Below are positions 5,510 to 13,817 of a stretch of DNA of 38,295 nucleotides, piece by piece. The stretch is from an uncultured Bacillota bacterium. Its GTDB lineage: Bacteria > Bacillota > Clostridia > Oscillospirales > Oscillospiraceae. Position numbers and translations under genes: made by a program. Below the pieces are notes generated by a model. The model had not been told where the DNA came from. It was given only the letters and a program-made list of their open reading frames with translations, and did not search any database. The stretch's first letter is position 1. Each line of letters opens with the position of its first letter. The stretch lies in NCBI GenBank assembly GCA_947385365.1, contig CANDKT010000009.1, positions 1 to 38,295 on the forward strand, given 5' to 3'.

Positions 5510-6985
5510 ATGGAAAAGTACCTGACCATCCTGGAGGTGTCTCAGAAACAGGCGTACATCTTCGCCAGCAGGCAGCTCAGAGAAAACGCCGCCCGTTCTG
5601 CCGACATCCAATACGTCACCGACAGCGCGTTCTTTACCCGCGTTGCCGGAACCCGCTACCTCGAAGCGCAAAACTTGGTCTACTCCGGCGGCGGTCACAC
5701 CGTCCTGCAATTCGATTCCAAAGAACAGGCCGTCGAGTTCGCCCGCGCCGTTACAGAAGCCGTCCTCCGCCTCTACCCCGGCTTGGAGCTGTTCGTCAAA
5801 ACGCTCCGCTACGACGAAGCAAAATCCCCCGGCGAAAACCTGAAAGAACTCTCCAAAGCCCTGGAACAGAAAAAAGCCACGCGTACCGCTTCCTTCCGGC
5901 GGCTGGACTTCGGCTTGGAGCTTCCCGCCCCAGCCGACGCCGCGCCGGACCGACCCGATCTACGGGAACTCAATCCCCCCGACGGCTTCCACTTCCCGAA
6001 CCGCTTCGATCAGCTGGTCCAAGCTCTCCCCGGCGACACCGCTGAGAACTTCCTCGCCGTTGTCCACATCGACGGCAACGCGATGGGAACCCGCGTAGAC
6101 GATATCTACAAAGCCAACTCCGACGATTGGGAACACTGCCGTACCAGTCTGCAACAGTTCAGTCAGGGCATCCAGAACGACTTCAAGACCGCCTTCCAGG
6201 AGACCGTGGACGAGGTGATCCGTATCCTTCAACCGGAACACGACCTGCCTATCCGCCCCGTCATCTTAGCCGGTGACGACGTGTGCTTTGTCACCGCCGG
6301 GCGCATCGGTTTGGAGTGCGCCCGGATCTTTTTGCAGAAACTCGCCGCCCGCGCCAACCCCAAACAGCCCGGCCGCCCCTACGCCGCCTGCGCCGGCGTC
6401 GCGCTGGTCCACCTCAAGTACCCCTTCCACCGCGCCTACGACCTCGCCGAAGAGCTTTGCTCCAGCGCAAAACGCTTCGGGGCCGCCCTGGACCCGGAAG
6501 GCCGTATCTCCGCGATGGATTGGCACATCGAGTTCGGCCAGCTCAAAGACAGCCTGTCCGCCCTGCGGGAGGATTACCGGACCGAAGACGGCTGCCGCTT
6601 GGAATTGCGCCCCGCCGCCGTGCTGGTCCCGGACGGCTTGCCCAAACCCGCCCCGGAACGCTTCTATAACTACTTCCGCACCCTTTGCGGCGTCATGCAA
6701 AACAAGCAAAAGCTGATCGCACGGAGCAAAATCAAACAGCTGCGCACCGCCCTGAAACAGGGCGAGACCGAAGGAGAGTTTTTCCTCCGCGACCGCGAGA
6801 TCAGCCAGCTGCTCTACGAACCCCTCCAGGCCGCCTACCCCTTGCAGGACTGGCCCGAGGTCTTACGCCAAAAAGGCGCGTTCCGCGCCTTCCCCGAGAA
6901 GGACGGCTCCGTCAAACGCTGCCTGTTCTTCGACGCCATCGAACTGCTCGACCACTACCAGACCCTTGAGGAGGTGTCCCTGTGA
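5510..6985 (+). CDS. cas10: Cas10, HD-less type III-D large subunit
   Basis: A 491-residue multidomain subunit of the type III effector. The N-terminal part carries a palm-like start (SQKQAYIFASRQLRE, 11-25) typical of Cas10. The active palm has IDGNAMG (187-193) and the GGDD-equivalent AGDD (254-257), followed by AGVALVHLKYPFHRAYDLAEE. The two Asp expected for cyclic oligoadenylate synthesis are kept. There is no N-terminal HD nuclease domain, and the protein is much shorter than Cas10 with HD (usually 700-900). The system therefore probably acts through second-messenger signalling and RNA cleavage rather than ssDNA cleavage. AAGGAG lies 7 nt before ATG 5510. The open frame extends back into the last repeats, but only as array sequence. 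Its stop overlaps the next start by 4 nt. Confidence 0.92.
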   Translation: MEKYLTILEVSQKQAYIFASRQLRENAARSADIQYVTDSAFFTRVAGTRYLEAQNLVYSGGGHTVLQFDSKEQAVEFARAVTEAVLRLYPGLELFVKTLRYDEAKSPGENLKELSKALEQKKATRTASFRRLDFGLELPAPADAAPDRPDLRELNPPDGFHFPNRFDQLVQALPGDTAENFLAVVHIDGNAMGTRVDDIYKANSDDWEHCRTSLQQFSQGIQNDFKTAFQETVDEVIRILQPEHDLPIRPVILAGDDVCFVTAGRIGLECARIFLQKLAARANPKQPGRPYAACAGVALVHLKYPFHRAYDLAEELCSSAKRFGAALDPEGRISAMDWHIEFGQLKDSLSALREDYRTEDGCRLELRPAAVLVPDGLPKPAPERFYNYFRTLCGVMQNKQKLIARSKIKQLRTALKQGETEGEFFLRDREISQLLYEPLQAAYPLQDWPEVLRQKGAFRAFPEKDGSVKRCLFFDAIELLDHYQTLEEVSL

Positions 6986-8961
6986 GTCAACGCATCACGC
7001 TCCCTGTGCGGATGGAACTGCGTTCCGACGCCGTGTTCGGCTCCGGGTACAGCATCCCCGGCGGCGAGGACGTGGCCGTCTGCCGGAACGACGCCGGTCT
7101 GCCTTACGTCAAAGGCTCCACCTGGAAGGGCCTGCTGCGGGAGAGCCTGGAAAATCTGACCGCTTGGGGCGTCGGCGTCCCCGCCGACGTGGACGCCCTG
7201 ATGGGCGAACCCGGCTGGAACGGCTTGAGCGGCGGACGCCGGGTGCAGCTCACCGAGCTGTCCCTGCTCGACCCCCCGGACGACCCTGAAGACTGCTTCG
7301 CTCTGCGCGTCTTCACCAGCTTGGAAAACGGCGTCGTCAAAAGCGGTTCGCTGCGCACCGTGTCCTGCGCCCGCGCCGGTTTGACCTTCTCCGGGGAGAT
7401 CTCCTGCGACGAGACCGATCTGCCTCTGCTCCGGGACGCCCTGGCCGGGATCAAATGGGCCGGGACCCAACGAAACCGCGGCTTCGGACGCGTCCGCTTC
7501 ACCGTCGGGGACGCCCGCGCTTCCCAACTTGACGCCCCCGGCGTCGCCGGGACTTGCCTCCGCGTCCGGCTCCGCACCGAACTGCCCGTGGTCCTCACCG
7601 ACCCCGGCCGCAGCGACGGCAACTCCGCCGAAACTTACGGCTTCATCCCCGGCTCCGCCCTCCGGGGCGCGGCGATGGAAGCGTTGGCCTCCCGTGACCC
7701 CGCCTGGTTCGCCGCCCACAGAAAAGCCCTCCTGCACGCCCGCTTCCTGGACGCCGTGCCGGTTCCGGACCCGTCCCTGGTTCCCCTGCCCGCCCTGCGC
7801 GGCTTCTACGAGGACAAGGAGGAGTCCTGTTTAGAATGCGTCGTCCAGAACGGGGACTTCACGCCCCGCTTCAAACGCGCCAAATTGGGCGCGTTCTGCG
7901 CCTTGGACGGGGACGTCATCCGCGGCTGGACCGCCGCCACCGGCGGCGCGACTCGCATCCATCGGGGCGGAGACGGTCAGGACCCGCAGATGTTCCAGGT
8001 CCGCGCCCTCAGCGCGGGACAGGACTTGGAAAGCTACATCCTCTTGGACGAGACCCCCGAACTGGCCGGGACCCTAGCCCAGGCGTTGAGCGGGACGCTC
8101 TGGCTGGGCGCGGACCGCTACGCCGGGTACGGCAAGTGCCGCGTTCAGGTCGAAGCCGCCCCGCGCCCCGCGTGGCAGACCGCCTACGGTTTCCCGGACG
8201 GCTCCACGCCGGAACAGGAACTCTACCTGCTGGCCGTCTCCCCCTTCACCATGCTGGACGCCTTCGGCGAACCCTGCGGGTTAGACGAGACCCGCCTCAG
8301 ACAGCGGCTGGGCGTGGAAGAACTCACGGTACAGTTCTGCGCCACCGCCCTGTCCCAAGCGGGCGGCTACAACCGGACTTGGGGCTGTCGGGCTCCGTCC
8401 GTGCGGTTCTACGACCGGGGCAGTCTCTTCCACCTGAGCTGCAAACCCGCGCCGAAACTCGACGCCCTGCGTCAGATCCAGCGGGACGGCCTCGGCATAC
8501 GCCGGGAAGAAGGCTTCGGACAAGTGCTGTTCCTGCCCGCCGCGCGCGTGGACGGACTGCGCCGAAAGGCGAAGCTGGAACCTGCCCCCGACGCCGGGAC
8601 CAGTACGCAAACGCGGCTCCGCCGCGCCCGGTACCGCTGGGTCATGGACCACACCGGAGAACTGAACGCCTGCGGCCTGTCCAAGAGCCAGATCGGCACG
8701 CTCCAGTCGCTCTGCGAGAAGGCTATGTCCAAGGGCGGGGACTGGACCGAACTGGACGCGCACCTGAACCACAACCTGTCGAACCGAGGCGCGCTGCACG
8801 GTGAGCGGTTCCAAAAAGCGGACCGACTCATCCGGGCCGTGCTGGAACGGCCTCTCCGGGAGACGCTGGGACTGGAACGCTGCGGCGACAGCATGACGGA
8901 GCGGTTCGCGCTGCTGTGCCTGCTCTTCGACCACAGCCGTAAGGGAAAGGAGGCGGAGTGA
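6982..8961 (+). CDS. Cas7-Cas5(Csx10)-Cas11-like fusion
   Basis: A 659-residue fused RAMP protein. Residues 1-185 form a Cas7 domain: GGED (27-30), then YVKGSTWKG (42-50), and a Gly-rich RNRGFGRVRF near 163. Asp30 sits where Csm3-type subunits carry the target-RNA-cleaving Asp. Residues 190-535 look like Csx10, the Cas5 of type III-D: YGFIPGSALRG near 218, GADRYAGYGK near 375, GIRREEGFGQVLF near 505. Residues 546-659 are helical and resemble a Cas11 small subunit. Cas7-Cas5-Cas11 fusions are known from the type III-D variant of Synechocystis, and the rest of this operon matches that variant. The start is GTG 6982 in a GTGA overlap with cas10, preceded by GAGGAGGT. The Cas11 assignment rests on position and helical character only. 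Confidence 0.85.
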   Translation: MSQRITLPVRMELRSDAVFGSGYSIPGGEDVAVCRNDAGLPYVKGSTWKGLLRESLENLTAWGVGVPADVDALMGEPGWNGLSGGRRVQLTELSLLDPPDDPEDCFALRVFTSLENGVVKSGSLRTVSCARAGLTFSGEISCDETDLPLLRDALAGIKWAGTQRNRGFGRVRFTVGDARASQLDAPGVAGTCLRVRLRTELPVVLTDPGRSDGNSAETYGFIPGSALRGAAMEALASRDPAWFAAHRKALLHARFLDAVPVPDPSLVPLPALRGFYEDKEESCLECVVQNGDFTPRFKRAKLGAFCALDGDVIRGWTAATGGATRIHRGGDGQDPQMFQVRALSAGQDLESYILLDETPELAGTLAQALSGTLWLGADRYAGYGKCRVQVEAAPRPAWQTAYGFPDGSTPEQELYLLAVSPFTMLDAFGEPCGLDETRLRQRLGVEELTVQFCATALSQAGGYNRTWGCRAPSVRFYDRGSLFHLSCKPAPKLDALRQIQRDGLGIRREEGFGQVLFLPAARVDGLRRKAKLEPAPDAGTSTQTRLRRARYRWVMDHTGELNACGLSKSQIGTLQSLCEKAMSKGGDWTELDAHLNHNLSNRGALHGERFQKADRLIRAVLERPLRETLGLERCGDSMTERFALLCLLFDHSRKGKEAE

Positions 8962-8962
8962 G

Positions 8963-10219
8963 ATGGCCGCACGGTTTACTTACGCCGCCGTCTACCAGAT
9001 CGAAGCGGTCTGCCGCACGCCTCTGCGCACCGGCGGGCCGGAGGGCGAGGTGGAAGAGATCCTCCGCCGCCGGGATGGCAGAGCGTTTGTACAGGGCGCG
9101 TCCCTGGCCGGAGCTTTGCGGGGGTTCCTGCGCGACCCCGCAACCGCGGAAGCGCTCTTCGGAAGTCAGGACCGGGCCGGACATCTGATCGTCTCCGACG
9201 CCCTCTTCGACCGGGAGAGCGATCCGTTCACCCGTCCCCGGCTGCGCATCGACCCCCGCTCCGCGACCGGGGCCGCCGGCGGTAAATTCGACGTGGCCCA
9301 CATGGGCGCGGGTTCCAAACTGCGCTTCACCCTGGTCTGGCAGGGACCCGCTGAGCGGAAAGAAGAACTGGAAACGGTCGAACAGCTCCTGAGCTACCTG
9401 AACGCGGGACTCATCCGGCTCGGGGCGCAGAAGTCCAACGGGTTCGGACAGCTGACCCTGACCGTCCGCCGCCGCCGGCTGGACCTCACCGTTCCCGCGG
9501 ACCGGAGCGCGTGGCTGGACGAGGATTGGGACGGGGAACCGTTCCCTCTGCCCGCCGCGCCGGACGCCGGACGCGTGACCTTCACCGTGACGGGACGCGC
9601 CGACAGCCTCCTGGTCAAGAGCGCGCCGGAGGTCACAGAGGACGGCAAACGCTACACCCCGAACCTCTCCGAGAACGGGACCGCTCTCCTGCCCGGCTCC
9701 TCCGTCAAAGGCGCGGTCCGCGCCCGCGTGGACTACATCGCCAAGACCTTAGGGCTGGGACAGGACCTGACCGACGCGTACTTCGGTCGCATGGCGCGTA
9801 AGGGCGAGGACAACGGTCTGGCCGGGCAGGTCTTCTTTGAAGACGGCGTGCTTTCCGGACCGCGCGCCAAGATCAGCCGCATCCGCATCGACCGCTTCAC
9901 CGGCGGCGTGCAGCGGAAAGGGCTGTTCACCGAGGAACCGCTCAGCACGCCCTTGACGTTGCGCGTCAGCGCACCGGCGGAACCGCCCCTGTGCGCACTG
10001 CTGACATACGCCCTGCGGGACTTAGGGCTGGGGCTGTACGGCCTGGGCAGCGGCTGGGCCGTGGGACGGGGCCGGGTGGCAGTCGAAACCCTGGAGATCT
10101 CCGCCCCCGGCGGCCAACAGGCCGCGCTCCGGTTCGCGCCGGAGGGTCGGGTCGAGGCCGACGACCCCGACGGTCTGCTGAACGCCTGGCTGAACGCTCT
10201 GGAGGAGGTGCGGCAATGA
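8963..10219 (+). CDS. Double Cas7 (Cas7-2x) backbone subunit
   Basis: A 418-residue protein with two Csm3-like RAMP domains in tandem. Domain 1 (about 1-175) has RTPLRTGG, FVQGASLAGALRG and the Gly loop LGAQKSNGFGQL. Domain 2 (about 195-390) has ALLPGSSVKGAVRA, ISRIRIDRFTGG and the Gly loop LGSGWAVGRGRV. It would supply two neighbouring crRNA-binding backbone positions. In domain 1 the region that normally holds the catalytic Asp reads GGPEGEVEEIL, with Glu where Asp is expected, so domain 1 may not cleave; domain 2 has EDGKRY nearby. It begins 1 nt after the previous stop with AAGGAGG upstream, and ends in an ATGA overlap. Confidence 0.85.
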   Translation: MAARFTYAAVYQIEAVCRTPLRTGGPEGEVEEILRRRDGRAFVQGASLAGALRGFLRDPATAEALFGSQDRAGHLIVSDALFDRESDPFTRPRLRIDPRSATGAAGGKFDVAHMGAGSKLRFTLVWQGPAERKEELETVEQLLSYLNAGLIRLGAQKSNGFGQLTLTVRRRRLDLTVPADRSAWLDEDWDGEPFPLPAAPDAGRVTFTVTGRADSLLVKSAPEVTEDGKRYTPNLSENGTALLPGSSVKGAVRARVDYIAKTLGLGQDLTDAYFGRMARKGEDNGLAGQVFFEDGVLSGPRAKISRIRIDRFTGGVQRKGLFTEEPLSTPLTLRVSAPAEPPLCALLTYALRDLGLGLYGLGSGWAVGRGRVAVETLEISAPGGQQAALRFAPEGRVEADDPDGLLNAWLNALEEVRQ

Positions 10220-10593
10220 AAAGGGAACCCTTAAACGTGCCGGAGGCCCTGCGTCAGGGCCGGACGCTGCCCTACGCGCTGATTTATAGCCTGAGCCGCA
10301 TGACGCTTGGCCCCACGCCGGAGTCCGTGGACCTGGACGAGCTGATCGAAGCCCGCTTCTTCAACGCTACGGAGGAAGTCCGCATCTTCCGGGACGAGAC
10401 CGGCCTGCAAGCGGTCCGGTTGGTCCAGGAGGCGGACGACGTCACCTTGAACGAGTCCTTCTCGCTGGCGAACCGGGCCGCGTTCGGCGGGACCTTGACG
10501 CGGACCCAAACGCTTGACTTTGACGACGACGGACAGGCGTTTATCGCCTGCACCCGGCTGACCGGCTGGAAGGAGGGTCCCCCAAATGCCTAA
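10216..10593 (+). CDS. csx19: Csx19-like type III-D accessory subunit
   Basis: A 125-residue protein with LDELIEARFFNATEEVRIFRD in the first half, resembling the head of the Csx19 (TIGR03984) family, which is confined to type III-D loci. The C-terminal half is Asp-rich (DFDDDGQAFIACTRLTGW). In the Synechocystis III-D variant, Csx19 is a structural subunit of the complex. The start at ATG 10216 overlaps the Cas7-2x stop, and its own end overlaps the next start by 8 nt, so translation is probably coupled. Identification rests on the short motif plus position between the two Cas7 genes. Confidence 0.68.
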   Translation: MKREPLNVPEALRQGRTLPYALIYSLSRMTLGPTPESVDLDELIEARFFNATEEVRIFRDETGLQAVRLVQEADDVTLNESFSLANRAAFGGTLTRTQTLDFDDDGQAFIACTRLTGWKEGPPNA

Positions 10594-12475
10594 CGACACC
10601 ACGGTCCGCGCCCCTTACAACTTCGTTCCCTTCTCCAACAAGATCCTGCCCTACCAGCGGAACGAACTCCCCGCTCACGACGCCGTCGACCCTGCCCTGA
10701 AAACCGGCGAGATCCACGTCACGTTCACGGCGGATACGCCGGTGTTCGTCTCCGACGGGCGGAAAAACGACCCGCATTTCTTCCGCGGCCCTGACGGGAC
10801 GCTCCAGATCCCCGGCTCCAGCGTCCGGGGGATGATCCGGGCGAATATGCAAATCTTAGGCTTCGGTCTGGTCCGGGTCGGGGAGGATATGGAAGACCAG
10901 CGGGCGTTCTACCGCAAAGTCGCCGACGCCCGCCAAAGTGTTGGCGGGGAACTGAAAAATTACTACGACGCTACGCTGGCGGTGCAGGTCCAGCGCGGCC
11001 CGTCCGGAAAAAGCCGCGCCATCCCGCGGAACGTGAAAGCGGGGTACCTCCGGAAGGAGGGCGGGAAGTACTACATCCAGCCGGTGAGCGGCAGCTACCT
11101 GCGGGTGTCTAAGAAAACGCTGGCCAACGCCGGGCTAGACCAACGCTACGCGCAGACGATCCCAGTGCGGTACCGCGCCGACGGGGAGCGGGTCACGGCG
11201 GTGTTCCGCGCGAACGGTCCGGACACCGGTCGGAACGGCGTGCTGCTCTGCCCAGGCGTGGATATCAACGGGGATGGGACCCGCGGCAAATCGCCGAAAC
11301 CACCCGCGCACCGTTACATCTTCCCCCCGGCGGACGAGACGGCGGACCCGGTCGGCATCTCCAAAGAAGACGAGTTGGCTTACGCGGCGGACTGGGAGAA
11401 CCGGGAAAACAGCCTGAAAGGCGGGACGAAACTCAACGGACAGACGGTCCGATACGACCCGGCGTTCTGGAAACTGCCCGAGGAAGGACAGGAAAAGCCG
11501 GTGTTCTACATCCAGCACGACGGCCATGTGTTCTGGGGGATGACGCTGTTCCTGCGCATCGGCTACCGGAACACGCTGCGGGAAGGTTTGCCCAGAAGCC
11601 ACCGGGAGAAGCAGGACCGAACGGATTTCCTGGACTGGCCGCGGGCGATTTTAGGCTGGGCGGGGGACGAGACGTCTTACCGTTCCCGCGTATCGTTCGG
11701 GGACTTCCGCGCGCAGGGGGACCCGAAGGAATCGGCTCCATTCAAGACGGTCCTGAGCGCGCCGAAGATCAGCTACTACCCCGGCTACGTGGTCCACGGG
11801 GACCACTACAACAAGAGCCGGAGCGGAGAGGGCAAAGACGACGGGTTCCGGCTCCGGGGCTACAAGCAGTACTGGCTCAAAACGGCCCAGCCGGAACCTG
11901 CGGAGAAGGACAACGTGGCGTCCCAACTGCGCCCGCTGCCCATCGGAACGAAGTTCCGGGGCGTCATCCGCTACAAGAACCTCAGGCCGGAGGAATTGGG
12001 GCTGCTGCTGTGGGCCATCCGGCTGGAGGAGGGCTGTTACCAGAGCGTGGGCATGGGCAAGCCTTACGGCTTCGGCCGGGTGAAGGCGTCCATCGACGCG
12101 CTGCGGGAGTTCGACCTTGGAGGTTTGTACACGCCTCAGAACCTCTGCGCGGCCCCTGCCGCCGCGCCGGACGGCGCGGTACAGGCGTACATCGACGCCT
12201 ACGACGCCGCGGCGTCTCAGGCGATGCACTTGAAGAAACCCAAGAAACGTCCGTCCGTCACCAGCTTGGAGGAGATCAAGGACTTCTTTTACCTGAAACG
12301 AACGATTCGGGCGCAAGACGAGGTCAGCTACATGACGCTGGCCGAGTACCAGAACACGCGCTGGCCGTTGCCGGACACGGCGTCGTTCCGCAGGGAAGCC
12401 GAAGAGGCCGCTCTGGCAGCTGCGCCGGGGGACACGTCCGTGGAAGCCTTGATAAAGCGGATCAATCACAGGTAG
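10586..12475 (+). CDS. Cas7 with large insertion (TIGR03986-type RAMP protein)
   Basis: A 629-residue RAMP protein that opens with APYNFVPFSNKILPY, the hallmark of the TIGR03986 family found in type III-D. LQIPGSSVRGMIRANMQ (about 72-88) is the RAMP loop, and GMGKPYGFGRVKAS near 490 is the C-terminal Gly-rich loop. Between them lies an insertion of some 300 residues typical of the Cas7-insertion subunit, which caps the 3' end of the crRNA in the known III-D variant. DPHFF ahead of the RAMP loop includes an acidic residue that could be the cleavage Asp. AAGGAGGG precedes ATG 10586. No frameshift is seen. Confidence 0.85.
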   Translation: MPNDTTVRAPYNFVPFSNKILPYQRNELPAHDAVDPALKTGEIHVTFTADTPVFVSDGRKNDPHFFRGPDGTLQIPGSSVRGMIRANMQILGFGLVRVGEDMEDQRAFYRKVADARQSVGGELKNYYDATLAVQVQRGPSGKSRAIPRNVKAGYLRKEGGKYYIQPVSGSYLRVSKKTLANAGLDQRYAQTIPVRYRADGERVTAVFRANGPDTGRNGVLLCPGVDINGDGTRGKSPKPPAHRYIFPPADETADPVGISKEDELAYAADWENRENSLKGGTKLNGQTVRYDPAFWKLPEEGQEKPVFYIQHDGHVFWGMTLFLRIGYRNTLREGLPRSHREKQDRTDFLDWPRAILGWAGDETSYRSRVSFGDFRAQGDPKESAPFKTVLSAPKISYYPGYVVHGDHYNKSRSGEGKDDGFRLRGYKQYWLKTAQPEPAEKDNVASQLRPLPIGTKFRGVIRYKNLRPEELGLLLWAIRLEEGCYQSVGMGKPYGFGRVKASIDALREFDLGGLYTPQNLCAAPAAAPDGAVQAYIDAYDAAASQAMHLKKPKKRPSVTSLEEIKDFFYLKRTIRAQDEVSYMTLAEYQNTRWPLPDTASFRREAEEAALAAAPGDTSVEALIKRINHR

Positions 12476-12487
12476 GAGGGAGTGCCT

Positions 12488-13801
12488 ATGGCAAAGAAAA
12501 TCGTCCTGTTTCTCAGCGACCCGAAGTCCGGCGACCCGAGGACCTACCAGTGTCCTGACGGCAATCCGGTCCAAGGCGTCCAGACCAACGAGGCTCCGGT
12601 GAAGTACCTGCTCCGCGCCCATACGGGGATCAAAACAATCCTCTGCGTGGTCACGCCGCTGGCCCAGGCGACCTTGCCGATTCTCCGGGAAGCGGTCAAG
12701 GCGCAGGCCCCGGCGGTGATCGTCAAGGAGATCCCCTTCCAGGATGGGGCGGACTTCGCCGCCGGACCGCTGGCGCGGATCATGGAGGAAGTGCAGAAAG
12801 GCGACGAGATTCTGCTGGAACTGACCGGCGGACCGCGGGACGCGATTATGCAGCTGCTTCTGACCAGCCGCGCGCTGTCTTACAGCGGTATCCCAACCGC
12901 CGGGGCGGTGTACGCGAACCTCGGGGCGAAGGAGATCGTGGACTGTTCCCAGCTGATCCGGTTCTTCGACCTGGTGGGCGGGATGCAGGAATTGACCAGT
13001 TTTGGCCGCGTGACCGCTCTGCGGGCGTACTACCAGGACCGGACCGAGCCGGAAATCACCGCGCTGCTGGACGCGATGGAGCGGTTGAACGAGTCCATCA
13101 CCCTCTGCCGCACCGGGAAGATCGACCAGCATATCGCGGCGTTCAACGCCGCGATGGAGTCCGCCCAGAGCTGTTCGGACCCGTTGATGCGGGCGTTGCT
13201 GCCTGCGTTCCGGGCCAAGTTCGGCCGGAAATTGAACGTGCCCGGCTTGATCCGCTGGTGCCTGGGCAGCGATATGATCCAGCAGGCGCTGACCATCTAC
13301 AAGGAGCGTATCGCGGCCTACATCCTGAACACGCGGAGCGGCACGTTAGTCGAACCGGTCCCCCGCGCGCGGCTGACGGAGCGGGAGGCGAAATCCTTGG
13401 ACCTCTTCCTGGACGCCAAAAAGGACTACGAGACCGAAGAGGAAATCCGGTTCCGTATGCTGCTGAACCTGGGCAACTTGAAAAAGTACCAGTTCTACGA
13501 CGAAACGACCGGCGTCTGGCAGGTGGACCCGGCGGTGCTGACGTTGGAGTACCTGGACGAGCTTGCGCCGCGGAGCTACCACTTCCAGATCCACTGCGCG
13601 ATACCCAAGCTGCGGGCGATCCTGATGGACTACCAGTACATCCGCATTCTGCGGAACATGACGAACCACGCCAACGATGAGAGTACCAGCGGGGAGCTGC
13701 TGGAATACCTGGTGAAGCAGGGGTACCCGCAACCTGAGGAGGCGGGGGTCCCGGAAGTGAAACAGGTGCTGAACCAAGCGTTGGACCACTTGAAGACTTG
13801 A
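12488..13801 (+). CDS. CARF-HEPN ribonuclease of the Csm6/Csx1 type
   Basis: A 437-residue putative effector activated by cyclic oligoadenylate. The N-terminal Rossmann-like CARF domain (about 1-160) carries LTGGPRDAIMQ (112-122), the counterpart of the ligand-loop motif of CARF proteins. The C-terminal part is helical and contains the HEPN RNase motif Rx4H at Arg389-His394 (RNMTNH). Csm6/Csx1 proteins degrade RNA non-specifically when Cas10 makes cOA, which fits the HD-less Cas10 here. ATG 12488 is chosen over GTG 12482 because AGGAGGG lies 7 nt before it but only 1 nt before the GTG. The gene sits inside the cas transcription unit, 12 nt after the Cas7-insertion stop. Confidence 0.83.
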   Translation: MAKKIVLFLSDPKSGDPRTYQCPDGNPVQGVQTNEAPVKYLLRAHTGIKTILCVVTPLAQATLPILREAVKAQAPAVIVKEIPFQDGADFAAGPLARIMEEVQKGDEILLELTGGPRDAIMQLLLTSRALSYSGIPTAGAVYANLGAKEIVDCSQLIRFFDLVGGMQELTSFGRVTALRAYYQDRTEPEITALLDAMERLNESITLCRTGKIDQHIAAFNAAMESAQSCSDPLMRALLPAFRAKFGRKLNVPGLIRWCLGSDMIQQALTIYKERIAAYILNTRSGTLVEPVPRARLTEREAKSLDLFLDAKKDYETEEEIRFRMLLNLGNLKKYQFYDETTGVWQVDPAVLTLEYLDELAPRSYHFQIHCAIPKLRAILMDYQYIRILRNMTNHANDESTSGELLEYLVKQGYPQPEEAGVPEVKQVLNQALDHLKT

Positions 13802-13817
13802 AGTAGGAGGACGTGAC

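Noticed and set aside
7104-10216. Minus-strand frames across the cas genes (for example 8281-8934, 7104-7622)
   Set aside because: Shadow frames of the RAMP genes; no start signals or domains.
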